From contig JASBSS010000035.1 of the NCBI GenBank assembly GCA_030148805.1, forward strand, positions 434,001 through 498,000: a stretch of DNA of 64,000 nucleotides, in the 5' to 3' direction. The first letter of the stretch is position 1, and every line of letters begins with the position of its first letter. A program made the translations under genes and the position numbers. Shown piece by piece: positions 22,980 through 32,937 of this stretch. The stretch comes from Thiogranum sp. (GTDB lineage: Bacteria; Pseudomonadota; Gammaproteobacteria; DSM-19610). The notes beneath the pieces are model-generated. The model saw only the letters and a program-made list of their open reading frames with translations. It ran no database searches and was not told where the DNA came from.

Positions 22980-24878
22980 ATGTCCCGTTTGCCGCTCTTC
23001 CTCGCCCTGCTGCTCGTCGCCGGCCTGGCGCGCGCGGGTGATCTCCAGCAGCTGTTGCAGCTGATCGACTACGTGGGCGTCGATTACGCCGAGGCGGTCG
23101 TCGACGGCAAGGTGGTCAACCCGGGCGAATACGCCGAGATGCAGGATTTCGCCGCCGGCATCGCGCAACAGGCCGCGAGCCTGCCGGCCAACAGCGCACG
23201 GGCAAAAATTCAGCAGCAGGCCGCCGAATTGGTGCGTCAGGTCGACGCCCGCGCGGGCGCCGCCGAGGTCAGCGCGCAGACCACGTCGATGCGTTTGACC
23301 CTGGTTGAAGCCTATCAGGTGACCGTGGTGCCGGCGCAGCCGCCGGACCTGGCGCGCGGCGCGGCGCTCTACGCCGAGCAGTGCGGCGCCTGTCACGGTG
23401 CCACTGGCGCCGGCGACGGCCCGCTGGCCGCCGGCATGCAACCGCCGCCGGTGGACTTTACCGATCGGCAGCGCTATGCCCAACGCACCCTCTATGGGCT
23501 GTACAACACCATCACCCAGGGGGTGGCCGACACGGCCATGAAGGCCTATCACGAATTGCCGGCGGCCGATCGCTGGGACCTGGCGTTCTACGTCGGCAGC
23601 CTGGGGGCGCCGGAGTTGGACCGGGACGCGGCGGATCTGCTGCTCGACAACCCGTCCTTGCGGCCGCTGCGCAATCTGCAGACGTTCACCGTCACCACGC
23701 CCGCGGGCGCGCAATCGGCCTATGGCGCCGAGGGTGCCCACCTGATGGCCTGGTTGCGCGCCAATCCCCAGTCCCTGTTCGACACCCGCTCGCCCCTGCG
23801 TTTCGCGCGCAACCGCCTGGACGATGTGGTCGTCGCGTACCGCCTCGGGGACAACGAACGGGCCTATCAACTGGCGGTGGAGGCCTATCTCGAGGGTTTC
23901 GAGCTGGTCGAGCGCGGCCTCAACGCGGTGGATCCGCAGTTGCGCGTCACCATCGAGGGCGCGATGACCGGGTTGCGCACGCAGATCCGGGCAGGCGTGC
24001 CCCAGGGCGATCTCGAAGCCGAGGTGGCGCGGATCCAAGACCTGCTGGATACCGCCTCATCCCGGCTCGATGGGCTTGGCCTGTCGGGGGCGACGGCCTT
24101 CACCAGTGCGTTCTTCATCCTGGTGCGCGAGGGCCTGGAGGCGTTGCTGGTGGTGGCCGCGCTGGCGGCGTTTCTGGTCAAGACCGAACACCGCGACAGC
24201 ATGCGGTATCTGCATTTCGGCTGGATCGGCGCGCTCGCGGCCGGTTTTCTGACCTGGCTGGCCTCGGTGTACCTGATCGAGATCAGCGGCGCCAATCGTG
24301 AGATCACCGAGGGTGTGGCCGCGCTGATGGCAACGGCGGTATTGTTTTACGTGGGCTTCTGGCTGCACGACAAAACCAGCGCCGCCCAATGGAAGCGTTT
24401 CATCGAGACCAATGTGCGCCGGGCCCTGAGTACCGGAACCTTGTGGGGGCTCGCAGGTTTGTCTTTCATCGCGGTCTATCGCGAGGTGTTCGAGACCATT
24501 CTTTTCTACCAGGCCCTGTGGGTGCAGACCGAGGGTGACGGCAAAACCATGGCGATGAGCGGTTTTGGCGCCGGGGTGGCGGTGTTGGCGGTGCTGGCGT
24601 GGGTGGTGATCCGCTACAGCGCGCGCCTGCCCTTGCGTCAGTTCTTCAGCTTCACCGGTGTGTTGATGTTCGTGCTCGCGGTCATCTTCGCCGGTAAGGG
24701 CGTGGCCGCGCTGCAGGAGGCGGGGTATATTCCGGTTAGTCCCGTGAGCTTCCCGCGCATCGATCTGCTGGGCGTGTATCCCAACCTGCAGGGGCTGGCG
24801 CTGCAGCTGGCGCTGCTGCTGTTGGCGTTGTTTCTCTGGTATGGTATGCCGGGTAAGCGGCAGCAGACGGTGTCCTGA
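22980..24878 (+). CDS. Cytochrome c-FTR1 fusion iron permease
   Basis: 632 residues. Signal peptide at residues 1-20; periplasmic region with a single c-type heme motif CGACH at 135-139; then an FTR1-family membrane part of about seven helices from residue 370. Two iron-transport motifs are visible: REGLE at 383-387 and REVFE at 501-505. FTR1 permeases import ferric iron coupled to oxidation of Fe(II). Here the heme domain on the same chain could take the electron, replacing a separate ferroxidase or EfeO/EfeB. A Fur box precedes the gene. Followed 2 bp later by a CbiX-type chelatase gene. Confidence 0.88.
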   Translation: MSRLPLFLALLLVAGLARAGDLQQLLQLIDYVGVDYAEAVVDGKVVNPGEYAEMQDFAAGIAQQAASLPANSARAKIQQQAAELVRQVDARAGAAEVSAQTTSMRLTLVEAYQVTVVPAQPPDLARGAALYAEQCGACHGATGAGDGPLAAGMQPPPVDFTDRQRYAQRTLYGLYNTITQGVADTAMKAYHELPAADRWDLAFYVGSLGAPELDRDAADLLLDNPSLRPLRNLQTFTVTTPAGAQSAYGAEGAHLMAWLRANPQSLFDTRSPLRFARNRLDDVVVAYRLGDNERAYQLAVEAYLEGFELVERGLNAVDPQLRVTIEGAMTGLRTQIRAGVPQGDLEAEVARIQDLLDTASSRLDGLGLSGATAFTSAFFILVREGLEALLVVAALAAFLVKTEHRDSMRYLHFGWIGALAAGFLTWLASVYLIEISGANREITEGVAALMATAVLFYVGFWLHDKTSAAQWKRFIETNVRRALSTGTLWGLAGLSFIAVYREVFETILFYQALWVQTEGDGKTMAMSGFGAGVAVLAVLAWVVIRYSARLPLRQFFSFTGVLMFVLAVIFAGKGVAALQEAGYIPVSPVSFPRIDLLGVYPNLQGLALQLALLLLALFLWYGMPGKRQQTVS

Positions 24879-24880
24879 AG

Positions 24881-25279
24881 ATGCGGGCGTTGTTGATTGT
24901 GGCCCATGGCAGTCGACGCGAGGACTCGAACGACGAAGTGCGGGCATTGGGGAAAGTCGTGGCCGCACGCGCTCGCGGGGAGTTCGACCAGGTTAGTTGC
25001 GCGTTTCTGGAATTGGCCGAACCGTCGATACCGGAGGGCATCAAAGCGCTCGCGGCGCAAGGTATGCGCGAGATCACGCTGGTGCCGTACTTTCTTTCTG
25101 CCGGCCGACACGTCGTAGAGGATATTCCGGCGGAGATTAAAAAGGCGGGCTCACTCCCAGAGGGAGTTACGGTGCGCGTCGCACCGTATCTCGGGTGTTC
25201 GCAGGAGATGGCCGATTTGTTGCTGGCCCAGGGGAGGGCGTTGTCGGGGGGTTGTTTTCAGGCTCCGCCGCGTGGATGA
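24881..25279 (+). CDS. Sirohydrochlorin/cobalt chelatase, single-domain CbiX/SirB type
   Basis: 132 residues, the size of the short CbiX form. The metal-binding histidines are in LLIVAHGSRRE (H9) and LVPYFLSAGRHV. Inserts Fe or Co into sirohydrochlorin for siroheme or cobalamin synthesis. It lies 2 bp after the iron permease and is probably controlled by the same Fur box, which favours iron and siroheme. The last about 12 residues (SGGCFQAPPRG) look like a variable tail. Confidence 0.87.
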   Translation: MRALLIVAHGSRREDSNDEVRALGKVVAARARGEFDQVSCAFLELAEPSIPEGIKALAAQGMREITLVPYFLSAGRHVVEDIPAEIKKAGSLPEGVTVRVAPYLGCSQEMADLLLAQGRALSGGCFQAPPRG

Positions 25280-25334
25280 TGCGTTTGGCGCCACCAAGCT
25301 AAGGCGCGTATAGATCCAGGGCTACGAGTTGCAG

Positions 25335-26783
25335 ATGGTGGAAATTGATGCATTGATGAGCACCAGCGGCGTTGGTTTCGGTACCAGTGGCGCCCGCGGT
25401 ACCGTCGCCGCTATGACGGATCCCGTCTGTTACGCCTATACCTGTGCATTTCTCCAAGCAATGGAGGCGCAATGTTTGTTACGCGGCGGTATGGAAGTCT
25501 ATTTCGCCGGAGATCTGCGGCCCAGTACCGGACGCATTCTGGCGGCGGTAAAATGTGCCATTACGGATCGTGGTTATCAGCCAGTTTACGCGGGGCGCCT
25601 TCCGTCCCCGGCTCTAGCCGCTTATGCTATGAAGCGACGAGCCGCTTCAATAATGGTTACTGGCAGCCACATCCCCGACGACCGCAATGGCATTAAGTTC
25701 AACCGTCCCGATGGGGAAATTCTTAAGGCCGATGAAGCGTTGATCCGAGCCCAGGAGGTGCTGTTGCCGGTGCCATTTCCGGTGCTCGACGCTAGCTTGC
25801 CCGCGCCCGATATGGCGGCGGAAAACAGCTATTTAGAAAGGTGCTGTGCGTTCTTTGGAGAATCCTGTTTGGCCGGTATGCGTGTCGGCGTATATCAGCA
25901 TTCAGGGGTTGCGCGAGACTTGCTGGTTAAAGTGTTGGTCGCCTGCGGTGCGCAAGTGACTCCGCTCGGTCGGTCAGACTCATTTATCCCTGTGGATACG
26001 GAAGCCATTCGCGATGAAGATGTGCGTCTTGGCCGAAGATGGGCGGCGGAGCATGGCTTAGACGCCTTGGTCTCTACCGACGGCGATGCTGACCGGCCGT
26101 TGATCGCTGACGAACGGGGGCAATGGCTTCGCGGTGATGTGGTGGGGGTGTTAACTGCGCGTTTTCTTGGCGTCGAGACATTGGTGACGCCGGTAAGCAG
26201 CAATAGCGTGGTGGAGGCATCTGGCTGGTTTGACGCGGTATACCGTACTCGGATTGGTTCGCCATACGTGATAGAGCGCATGAATCAGGCGGTGGGTGAG
26301 GGGCGAAAAAAAGTCGCCGGATACGAGGCCAATGGCGGTTTTTTGTTGGCTTCTGATTTGTCAAAAAACGGTAAGTTATTGTCGGCACTACCTACCCGGG
26401 ACGCTTTCGTCCCCATCTTGGCCGTTCTAGCGACAAGCCGTGAAAGCGCAGGTAGAATCAGCGAATTGCTTGCTAGTTTGCCGGCGAGGTTTACCGCCAG
26501 CGATCGGTTGGAGGATTTTCCCACAGAGCTCTCCCAACAGAATTTGATTAAGTTGGCGGCCTCGCGCGCTGCTGTAGAGGCGATGTTTGGGGCGCTGTGC
26601 GGTCGGGTGCGGACTATCGACAGGACAGATGGATTGCGTATCACGTTTGAAAACGATGAGGTCGTTCATTTGCGGCCTTCGGGTAATGCGCCGGAGTTAC
26701 GGTGCTATAACGAAGCGTCGAGCGTTGAAAGAGCCGAGGCACTCAATCGCGCTTGTATCGCCGAATTAGGTGCTTGGCGGTAG
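25335..26783 (+). CDS. Phosphomannomutase/phosphoglucomutase family enzyme
   Basis: 482 residues, alpha-D-phosphohexomutase fold. Visible motifs: GFGTSGARG near the N terminus, the phosphoserine loop VTGSHIPDDRNGIKF, the metal loop STDGDADRP, and the C-terminal phosphate-binding RPSGNAPELR. Converts mannose-6-P to mannose-1-P (or the glucose pair) and so would feed GDP-mannose for the gmd/fcl genes at 50.7-52.8 kb. The ATG at 25335 is preferred over a TTG two codons earlier. It marks the start of the polysaccharide locus; a mannose-1-P guanylyltransferase is not present in the window. Confidence 0.88.
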   Translation: MVEIDALMSTSGVGFGTSGARGTVAAMTDPVCYAYTCAFLQAMEAQCLLRGGMEVYFAGDLRPSTGRILAAVKCAITDRGYQPVYAGRLPSPALAAYAMKRRAASIMVTGSHIPDDRNGIKFNRPDGEILKADEALIRAQEVLLPVPFPVLDASLPAPDMAAENSYLERCCAFFGESCLAGMRVGVYQHSGVARDLLVKVLVACGAQVTPLGRSDSFIPVDTEAIRDEDVRLGRRWAAEHGLDALVSTDGDADRPLIADERGQWLRGDVVGVLTARFLGVETLVTPVSSNSVVEASGWFDAVYRTRIGSPYVIERMNQAVGEGRKKVAGYEANGGFLLASDLSKNGKLLSALPTRDAFVPILAVLATSRESAGRISELLASLPARFTASDRLEDFPTELSQQNLIKLAASRAAVEAMFGALCGRVRTIDRTDGLRITFENDEVVHLRPSGNAPELRCYNEASSVERAEALNRACIAELGAWR

Positions 26784-26920
26784 TCTCACGTTTTTCGAGA
26801 TAAGAAAAATGACAATCTTCGGCTCACATCTGTCGGGCTGATGGTGCGAAACAGAAAATTCATAGTAACGTCATTATTTTTTTGTTGTGCGCGAGCGCTT
26901 ATTAGCTAAGGAAATGATGT

Positions 26921-28705
26921 ATGGAGTACTTCGTGCCGCCCCACGGGGGGCGTCTAGTGAGTCTGCTGGTGGACGCGCAGCGGGCCGAAAATCTGAAAGG
27001 TGAATCTCATGCCTTTCCTTCGCTGACGCTCAGTCAGCGGCAGGTTTGCGATCTGGAATTGTTAATCAATGGCGCGTTTTCTCCGTTAACGGGATTTTTG
27101 AATCAACGTGACTACGAGGCGGTTGTCGATAGCTGCAGGCTGGCTGATGGTACGGTGTGGCCAATCCCAATTGTACTAGACGTTACCGAGGCATTTGCCG
27201 CAAAGCTGAAGTTGGGTTCTAAGGTGGCTCTACGCGATGGTGAAGGTTTCATGCCGGCGGTTCTTACCGTGGAGGATATATGGCAGCCTGATCATTCCCG
27301 GGAAGCTGAGCAAGTTTACGCGACGACTTCAGATTTGCATCCAGGCGTTCGTTATCTGCGGGAGTCGGTCAAGCCAGTTTACTTGGGTGGTCGGATCGAA
27401 GGGGTGCAGTTACCCACACATCATGATTTTGAAAGCTTCTGGGATACGCCTGAAGAATTGCGTGCCCTTTTTAATAAAAAGGGCTGGCGGCGTGTCGTCG
27501 CGTTTCAGACTTCGAAGCCTATGCACAGGTTGCAGAGAGATATCACCCTGCAGGCTGCCAAGGACGTTCAAGGTCATATTCTATTGCACCCTACCGTAGG
27601 CGTGACGAAGCCGGGAGACCTTCAGTATTACGCTCGCGTGCATTGTTATCAGGCTATACGACAGTATTATCCGCGTCATCTCGCGATTTTATCTTTATTG
27701 CCGCTCGCGATGCGAATGGCGGGGCCTCGCGAAGCTCTGTGGCACGCGATTGTGAGTCAAAATTACGGTTGTTCGCATATGATCGTTGGTCCAAAGCATG
27801 CGTATCCTCCGGCTTCCTCTATAGGAAGAGTTTCAGCGAGCCTCTCTTCGGAGGAATCTGAACCTAGGGCATTTTATGCCCCTTACGAGGCGCAAGATTT
27901 AGTCCTTAAATATAAAGACGAGCTGCATATCAAGCCGGTTCCAGTAGAGACTATGCACTACGTTCCGTCGCTTGATCGCTTCATGGCCGAATCAGATATC
28001 AAGAAGAACAAAGTCGAATATATCGAGTACACTGACGCGCAACTGAAAAAGGATTTGTTGAGTGGTGAAGGTATCCCGTCCTGGTTCAGCTATCCGGAAG
28101 TCGTGCGAGAACTACAGAAAGCTTATCCGCCGCGCAGCCGTCAAGGGTTTACTCTGTTTTTTACCGGGCTCTCCGGTTCGGGAAAATCGACACTCGCCAA
28201 AATTATTTATGCCAAGTTGCTGGAGACTGGTGACCGCCCGGTAACTTTGCTTGATGGGGACATCGTGAGACTGAATTTGTCGAGCGAACTCGGTTTTTCC
28301 AAGGAGCATCGATATCTGAATGTCAATCGGATTGGCTACGTGGCAAGCGAAATCACCAAGAATCGCGGTGTGGCTATTTGTGCACCTATCGCTCCGTATA
28401 CGCAAATGCGTCGTTCTGTACGGGAAATGATTGAGCCGCACGGAGGTTTTATTGAAATCCATGTTGCTACTTCGTTGGATGCCTGCGAGGCTCGCGACCG
28501 TAAAGGGCTCTACGCCAAAGCTCGGCGCGGAGAGATTCCGGAATTTACCGGTATTAGCGATCCTTACGAGGTGCCAAGGAATCCAGAGCTACGAATCAAT
28601 ACTGAAGGGCTCACTCCAATGGAAGCTGCTCAGGATATTTACCTGTACTTGCTGCGCGAGGGCTATTTGGACAACAGCGGGCTGTCGAAAGATGAGAGTA
28701 TCTAA
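26921..28705 (+). CDS. cysC: APS kinase with degenerate ATP-sulfurylase-like N-terminal domain
   Basis: 594 residues with the architecture of bifunctional Sat-CysC. The C-terminal APS kinase domain is intact: P-loop GLSGSGKST at about 416-424 and LDGDIVRLNL after it. The N-terminal domain has lost the sulfurylase active site: the family motif QTRNPxHRAH reads QTSKPMHRLQ (196-205) and GRDHAGP reads GPKHAYP (290-296). This matches what is known for Thiobacillus denitrificans Tbd_0210, a hexameric APS kinase with an inactive sulfurylase-like domain. The product, PAPS, is the sulfate donor for sulfotransferases, two of which lie in this locus. The 137 bp before it hold no clear promoter. Confidence 0.88.
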   Translation: MEYFVPPHGGRLVSLLVDAQRAENLKGESHAFPSLTLSQRQVCDLELLINGAFSPLTGFLNQRDYEAVVDSCRLADGTVWPIPIVLDVTEAFAAKLKLGSKVALRDGEGFMPAVLTVEDIWQPDHSREAEQVYATTSDLHPGVRYLRESVKPVYLGGRIEGVQLPTHHDFESFWDTPEELRALFNKKGWRRVVAFQTSKPMHRLQRDITLQAAKDVQGHILLHPTVGVTKPGDLQYYARVHCYQAIRQYYPRHLAILSLLPLAMRMAGPREALWHAIVSQNYGCSHMIVGPKHAYPPASSIGRVSASLSSEESEPRAFYAPYEAQDLVLKYKDELHIKPVPVETMHYVPSLDRFMAESDIKKNKVEYIEYTDAQLKKDLLSGEGIPSWFSYPEVVRELQKAYPPRSRQGFTLFFTGLSGSGKSTLAKIIYAKLLETGDRPVTLLDGDIVRLNLSSELGFSKEHRYLNVNRIGYVASEITKNRGVAICAPIAPYTQMRRSVREMIEPHGGFIEIHVATSLDACEARDRKGLYAKARRGEIPEFTGISDPYEVPRNPELRINTEGLTPMEAAQDIYLYLLREGYLDNSGLSKDESI

Positions 28706-28717
28706 GGCGCGCATTCG

Positions 28718-29608
28718 ATGAAAGGCATTATTCTTGCCGGGGGGTCTGGTACCCGTCTTTACCCATTGACACGTTCGGTGAGTAAGCAGTTGATGCCGGT
28801 GTATGACAAGCCGATGATTTATTATCCGCTCTCTACGCTGATGTTGGCGGGAATCCGAGAAATCCTGATTATTACCACGCCTGAGGATAGCGCCGCGTTT
28901 CAGCGCCTATTAGCCGACGGGGAGCAGTTCGGCGTAGATATTCGCTATGCGGTTCAGCCGAATCCGGGGGGGTTGGCGCAAGCCTTTCTTATTGGAAAAG
29001 ATTTTATTGGTAATGATGCCTGCAGTCTGGTGCTAGGAGACAATATATTTTATGGCTACGGCATCGGCACCAATTTGCGGCGCGTAGTGGCGGAAAAGAC
29101 ATCGGGGGCAACGATTTTTGCCTATAGGGTTCGTGATCCGCAACGGTACGGCGTCGTGGAATTTGCCGATGATGGCCGTGCCTTATCGATCGAGGAAAAA
29201 CCCGTGGCGCCCCGTTCGCATTTCGCGGTGACTGGCCTGTATTTTTACGACAACGAAGTTGTGGATATTGCTGCTTCCTTGCGGCCTTCAGCGCGCAACG
29301 AGTTGGAGATCACGGACGTGAATATGCGTTATCTGTCGGCGGGGAAACTGAATGTTCAGGTGTTGGGGCGCGGTACTGCTTGGCTGGATACCGGTACGCA
29401 TGAGTCTCTATTGCAGGCGGCAAATTTTATTGAGACCGTCGAGCAGCGGCAGGGACTTAAAGTGTGTTGTGTGGAGGAGATTGCTTATCGCCTGGGCTAT
29501 ATAAATGCCGATCAGCTGGAGCGCTTGGCTCTGCCGCTAGCGAAAAACAGCTATGGACGGTATTTGCTTGAGCTCCTTGCCGAAGATCGGAACTTCAATG
29601 AAAGTTAG
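28718..29608 (+). CDS. rfbA: Glucose-1-phosphate thymidylyltransferase
   Basis: 296 residues, full length. Makes dTDP-glucose from glucose-1-P and dTTP, the first step to dTDP-L-rhamnose. The nucleotidyltransferase signature [18 protein letters not shown] opens the protein, with [17 protein letters not shown] and VLGDNIFYG after it. Overlaps rfbC by 11 bp. Head of an rfbACDB block. Confidence 0.96.
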   Translation: MKGIILAGGSGTRLYPLTRSVSKQLMPVYDKPMIYYPLSTLMLAGIREILIITTPEDSAAFQRLLADGEQFGVDIRYAVQPNPGGLAQAFLIGKDFIGNDACSLVLGDNIFYGYGIGTNLRRVVAEKTSGATIFAYRVRDPQRYGVVEFADDGRALSIEEKPVAPRSHFAVTGLYFYDNEVVDIAASLRPSARNELEITDVNMRYLSAGKLNVQVLGRGTAWLDTGTHESLLQAANFIETVEQRQGLKVCCVEEIAYRLGYINADQLERLALPLAKNSYGRYLLELLAEDRNFNES

Positions 29609-30158
29609 GCCGCAAAAGATCCCAGAGGTACTGTTGATAGAGCCAGACGTCTTCGGTGACGACCGCGGATTTTTTATGGAGAGTTGGCACCAGAAAAAAT
29701 ACGCTGAAGCGGGATTGGGTCTGAACTTTGTGCAAGACAATCATTCACGTTCCACCGCGGGAGTGCTGCGAGGACTGCACTATCAGTTGCGGCGGCCGCA
29801 AGGAAAGTTGGTCCGCGTCGTAACCGGTGCAGTGTTCGATGTGGTGGTTGATATCAGAGTCGGTTCGCCTAGCTTTGGGCAATGGCTGGGGGTTGAGTTA
29901 AGTGAAAAGAACCGTCTTGAACTCTATGTCCCACCTGGATTCGCGCATGGCTTTTGTGTGTTGAGTGACACCGCAGATTTTCTTTACAAGTGCACCGACT
30001 TCTATGCGCCTGATGACGAAAGGGGTATTCTGTGGTCTGATCCAGATCTCGGTATAAATTGGCCGACCAGAAATTTTACCATTTCGCAAAAGGACAAGGC
30101 TAATAGCCGTCTTAGTGAACTAGAAGGGCAGTTGCCCCCGTATAGAGATCGGATATGA
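29598..30158 (+). CDS. rfbC: dTDP-4-dehydrorhamnose 3,5-epimerase
   Basis: 186 residues from the ATG at 29598, within the end of rfbA; a longer frame from 29553 would start inside rfbA with no family similarity. Cupin fold with the catalytic His in LRGLHYQ and the conserved [14 protein letters not shown]. Third enzyme of dTDP-rhamnose synthesis. Overlaps rfbD by 4 bp (ATGA). Confidence 0.95.
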   Translation: MKVRPQKIPEVLLIEPDVFGDDRGFFMESWHQKKYAEAGLGLNFVQDNHSRSTAGVLRGLHYQLRRPQGKLVRVVTGAVFDVVVDIRVGSPSFGQWLGVELSEKNRLELYVPPGFAHGFCVLSDTADFLYKCTDFYAPDDERGILWSDPDLGINWPTRNFTISQKDKANSRLSELEGQLPPYRDRI

Positions 30159-31057
30159 CCATTTTAATAACCGGCGCTAATGGTCAACTGGGGCGGGAAG
30201 TGGTCGCACAGCTTCAAGAGAGGGAAAGGCCGGTAATCGCGGCTGGGCGGGAAGTTGCGGACTTTAGCCGACCGAACCGTGTTTATGAGTTTGTAGCTGA
30301 CTGTGCTGCTGATTGGGTGATAAATTGCGCCGCATATACTCAGGTGGATAGAGCTGAAGATGAGCGGCAACTTGCGTTTACTGTTAATCGAGACGCTGCA
30401 CGCGCATTGGCTTTAGGGGTAAAGCGCAGCGGGGGAAGGCTGCTGCACGTCTCGACAGATTTTGTTTTTTCGGGCGAGCAATCCCACCCTTATGAAGAAG
30501 GCGATACGGCTGCACCTCTAGGCGTATACGGGCAATCGAAATTTGAAGGGGAGTTGGCGGTTAGAGAGGTGTTTCCAGAAGCATTGATTTTGCGAACAGC
30601 TTGGGTCTACGGAGAATATGGGCGCAATTTCGTTAAAACGATACTGCGATTGGCAAGGGAGAAACGTGAGCTCAAGGTGGTTGATGATCAGATCGGTACG
30701 CCGTCATGGACGTACGACATTGCTAAGGCAATGCAGGCGCTGATTTTCTCAAACGCAAGCGGAGTGTTCCACTTTACCAACGAAGGCGTGGCGTCATGGT
30801 ATGACCTGGCAATGGAGGTAGTTGTGTCAGCAAAAAGGATGGGCATGCCGTTGGTCGCTGAAATTGTCCATCCGATTCCTAGTAGAGACTTTCCTCTGAA
30901 AGCGAGGCGCCCTGCTTACTCAGTTCTTAGTAAGGAGAAAATTCGAAAAACTTTAAATTACGAAATTCCACACTGGCGTGACAGTTTGCATATCATGCTG
31001 AAGCGCCTGATTGCTGATATACCGACTGCAGAGACAGCGGAGCATCTCATTTTATGA
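30155..31057 (+). CDS. rfbD: dTDP-4-dehydrorhamnose reductase
   Basis: 300 residues. NADPH-dependent short-chain reductase fold: ITGANGQLGREVV at the N terminus, catalytic Tyr-Lys pair in GVYGQSKFEGE, and LRTAWVYGEYGRNFVKTI. Final step of dTDP-L-rhamnose synthesis. Overlaps its neighbours by 4 bp on both sides. Confidence 0.95.
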   Translation: MTILITGANGQLGREVVAQLQERERPVIAAGREVADFSRPNRVYEFVADCAADWVINCAAYTQVDRAEDERQLAFTVNRDAARALALGVKRSGGRLLHVSTDFVFSGEQSHPYEEGDTAAPLGVYGQSKFEGELAVREVFPEALILRTAWVYGEYGRNFVKTILRLAREKRELKVVDDQIGTPSWTYDIAKAMQALIFSNASGVFHFTNEGVASWYDLAMEVVVSAKRMGMPLVAEIVHPIPSRDFPLKARRPAYSVLSKEKIRKTLNYEIPHWRDSLHIMLKRLIADIPTAETAEHLIL

Positions 31058-32106
31058 AGCGTTTATTGGTGACTGGCGGCGCCGGTTTTATCGGCTCAAA
31101 CTTTATCAAATATTGGTTGGAGCACCATCCTCTGGATCGGGTTGTAAATCTGGATGCACTGACTTATGCGGGAAATCTAGAGAATCTAACATCTATCGAC
31201 GCCAATCCGAATTATCGGTTTGTGCGCGGCGATATTTGTGATGCCGGCTTCGTAGTTCAGGTGCTCGAAAGTGAACATATCGATACAATAGTTAATTTCG
31301 CTGCCGAATCACATGTTGATCGTTCGATCCTAGGGCCTGCAGCATTTGTTGAGACCAATATTCGTGGCACCTTCGTGCTTTTGGAGGCGGCGCGTAACTA
31401 TTGGGATAAAGGCGCTGATGAATCCCGCTTTCTGCATGTATCGACTGACGAAGTTTACGGGTCCCTTAATCAAGGAGCTGCGCCTTTTACCGAGCAAACA
31501 GCATTTGCTCCGAATAGCCCCTATTCGGCATCGAAGGCGGCGTCTGACCATCTAGTGAGAGCCTACTTTCATACCTATGGCCTACCAGTTGTGACCACCA
31601 ATTGTTCCAATAATTATGGTCCGTATCAGTTCCCCGAGAAGCTGATTCCTTTGGTCGTTATCAATGCTTTGGAGGACAAGCCGTTACCCGTGTACGGGGA
31701 CGGGCAAAACATTCGCGATTGGCTGTATGTGGAGGATCATTGTCGCGGTATTGATGCTGTGATTCAAAGTGGGCGAGTTGGGGAAACTTACAATATCGGC
31801 GGCTGTAACGAGATTAGAAATATCGACATCGTGCACCAGGTTTGCGCCCTTATTGACCAAATGAGACCTTCACGGCGTCCGAAGGCCGAACTAATTACTT
31901 TTGTGCCGGATCGCCCCGGACATGATTTGCGTTATGCGATCGACGCGAGCAAGATTCGGCGCGAACTCGGCTGGGAGCCTAGGTATACCTTTGAGGCGGG
32001 TCTTGCGGATACTGTTCGCTGGTACCTAGATCACGAGCCATGGTGGTCGCGTGTTCGCGATGGACTTTACCATCAGTATATGGAATTGCAATACAGAAAA
32101 TCTTAG
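31054..32106 (+). CDS. rfbB: dTDP-glucose 4,6-dehydratase
   Basis: 350 residues. Extended SDR fold with VTGGAGFIGSNFI, the catalytic TDEVYGSL and YSASKAASDHLV, and the substrate stretch NCSNNYGPYQFPEKLIPL. Second step of the dTDP-rhamnose path; completes the rfbACDB set, so rhamnose is very likely a constituent of the polysaccharide made by this locus. Confidence 0.96.
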   Translation: MKRLLVTGGAGFIGSNFIKYWLEHHPLDRVVNLDALTYAGNLENLTSIDANPNYRFVRGDICDAGFVVQVLESEHIDTIVNFAAESHVDRSILGPAAFVETNIRGTFVLLEAARNYWDKGADESRFLHVSTDEVYGSLNQGAAPFTEQTAFAPNSPYSASKAASDHLVRAYFHTYGLPVVTTNCSNNYGPYQFPEKLIPLVVINALEDKPLPVYGDGQNIRDWLYVEDHCRGIDAVIQSGRVGETYNIGGCNEIRNIDIVHQVCALIDQMRPSRRPKAELITFVPDRPGHDLRYAIDASKIRRELGWEPRYTFEAGLADTVRWYLDHEPWWSRVRDGLYHQYMELQYRKS

Positions 32107-32157
32107 ATAAGCCTATTATTGAGTGACTTGCTAATCAGGGGTACAGGGGCTGGGATC

Positions 32158-32817
32158 ATGGAGAACACGGCGAAAGATAACTCGTATTATTCGCAGGATC
32201 GCGGTGAGCTGCTAGCTTTTGTTCCCCCGGGAGTCCGGAAGGTATTGGATGTCGGCTGTGGTGAGGCCTCTTTTACACAAAGTGTCAAAAAGGCTTTCAA
32301 CGCAGAGGCCTGGGGGTTGGAAATGGTGGCTGCTGCAGCCGATATTGCGCGGTCGAGGCTCGATCAAGTTCTAGTCGGAAGTTTTGACGACCGGTTTGCC
32401 GATCTTCCACAGAAGTATTTTGACTGCATTTTTTTTAATGATGTGCTCGAGCATATGGAGAACCCCGAACGTGTACTGAGCGCATCAAAGAAATTACTTT
32501 CCGAAGAGGGCGCTATAATGTGCTCGATACCAAATGTTCGTTTCTTCCCGAATTTGCTTGAGCTGCTAATAAAGAAAGATTGGAGATACAGGGATGGAGG
32601 TGTGTTGGATAGGACGCATCTTCGTTTTTTTACCTTAAAGAGTATAGAGCGTCTCTTCGCTGATTTGGGCTTCGAAATAGTAAAAATTTCTGGCATCAAT
32701 CCCATTAAATCGCACAAGGCAAAACTTCTATACGGTCTCATCAATACCCTGACCTTGGGGTTCTTTGCCGATACTCAGTATATGCAGTTTGCTTGCGTTA
32801 TAAAGCCGCGTGTCTAG
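32158..32817 (+). CDS. Class I SAM-dependent methyltransferase
   Basis: 219 residues from the ATG at 32158 (AGGGGCTGGG before it; a TTG at 32119 would add 13 residues). SAM motif VLDVGCGEASFT, then FDCIFFNDVLEHMENP and LLSEEGAIMCSIPN, the usual Methyltransf_11/23 order. The C-terminal half carries a YRDGGVLDRTHLRFFT stretch common in sugar or polysaccharide methyltransferases of EPS loci. Substrate is probably a sugar unit or chain end; not provable here. Confidence 0.82.
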   Translation: MENTAKDNSYYSQDRGELLAFVPPGVRKVLDVGCGEASFTQSVKKAFNAEAWGLEMVAAAADIARSRLDQVLVGSFDDRFADLPQKYFDCIFFNDVLEHMENPERVLSASKKLLSEEGAIMCSIPNVRFFPNLLELLIKKDWRYRDGGVLDRTHLRFFTLKSIERLFADLGFEIVKISGINPIKSHKAKLLYGLINTLTLGFFADTQYMQFACVIKPRV

Positions 32818-32937
32818 GCTTCAGGATGGCCGGTTGGCGGGTCGGTAGATTCCCTTTGTTTTTTTCATTACCTATGCTTGATCCTCATCGTATCTCCGCC
32901 GCTCAAGTGAAGCCTTTATTTTGAACGGCTTAATATA

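Noticed and set aside
1-25000. Long open frames opposite known genes, such as 4037-5617 (+), 9667-11160 (+), 11862-13250 (+), 2346-3731 (-), 21382-22941 (-) and 22947-24038 (-)
   Set aside because: They lie wholly opposite well-recognised proteins, are rich in Arg, Gln, Gly and Ala, show no motifs, and are expected artefacts of high GC.
26921-28100. Functional ATP sulfurylase domain
   Set aside because: Both nucleotide/sulfate-binding signature motifs are altered at key residues.
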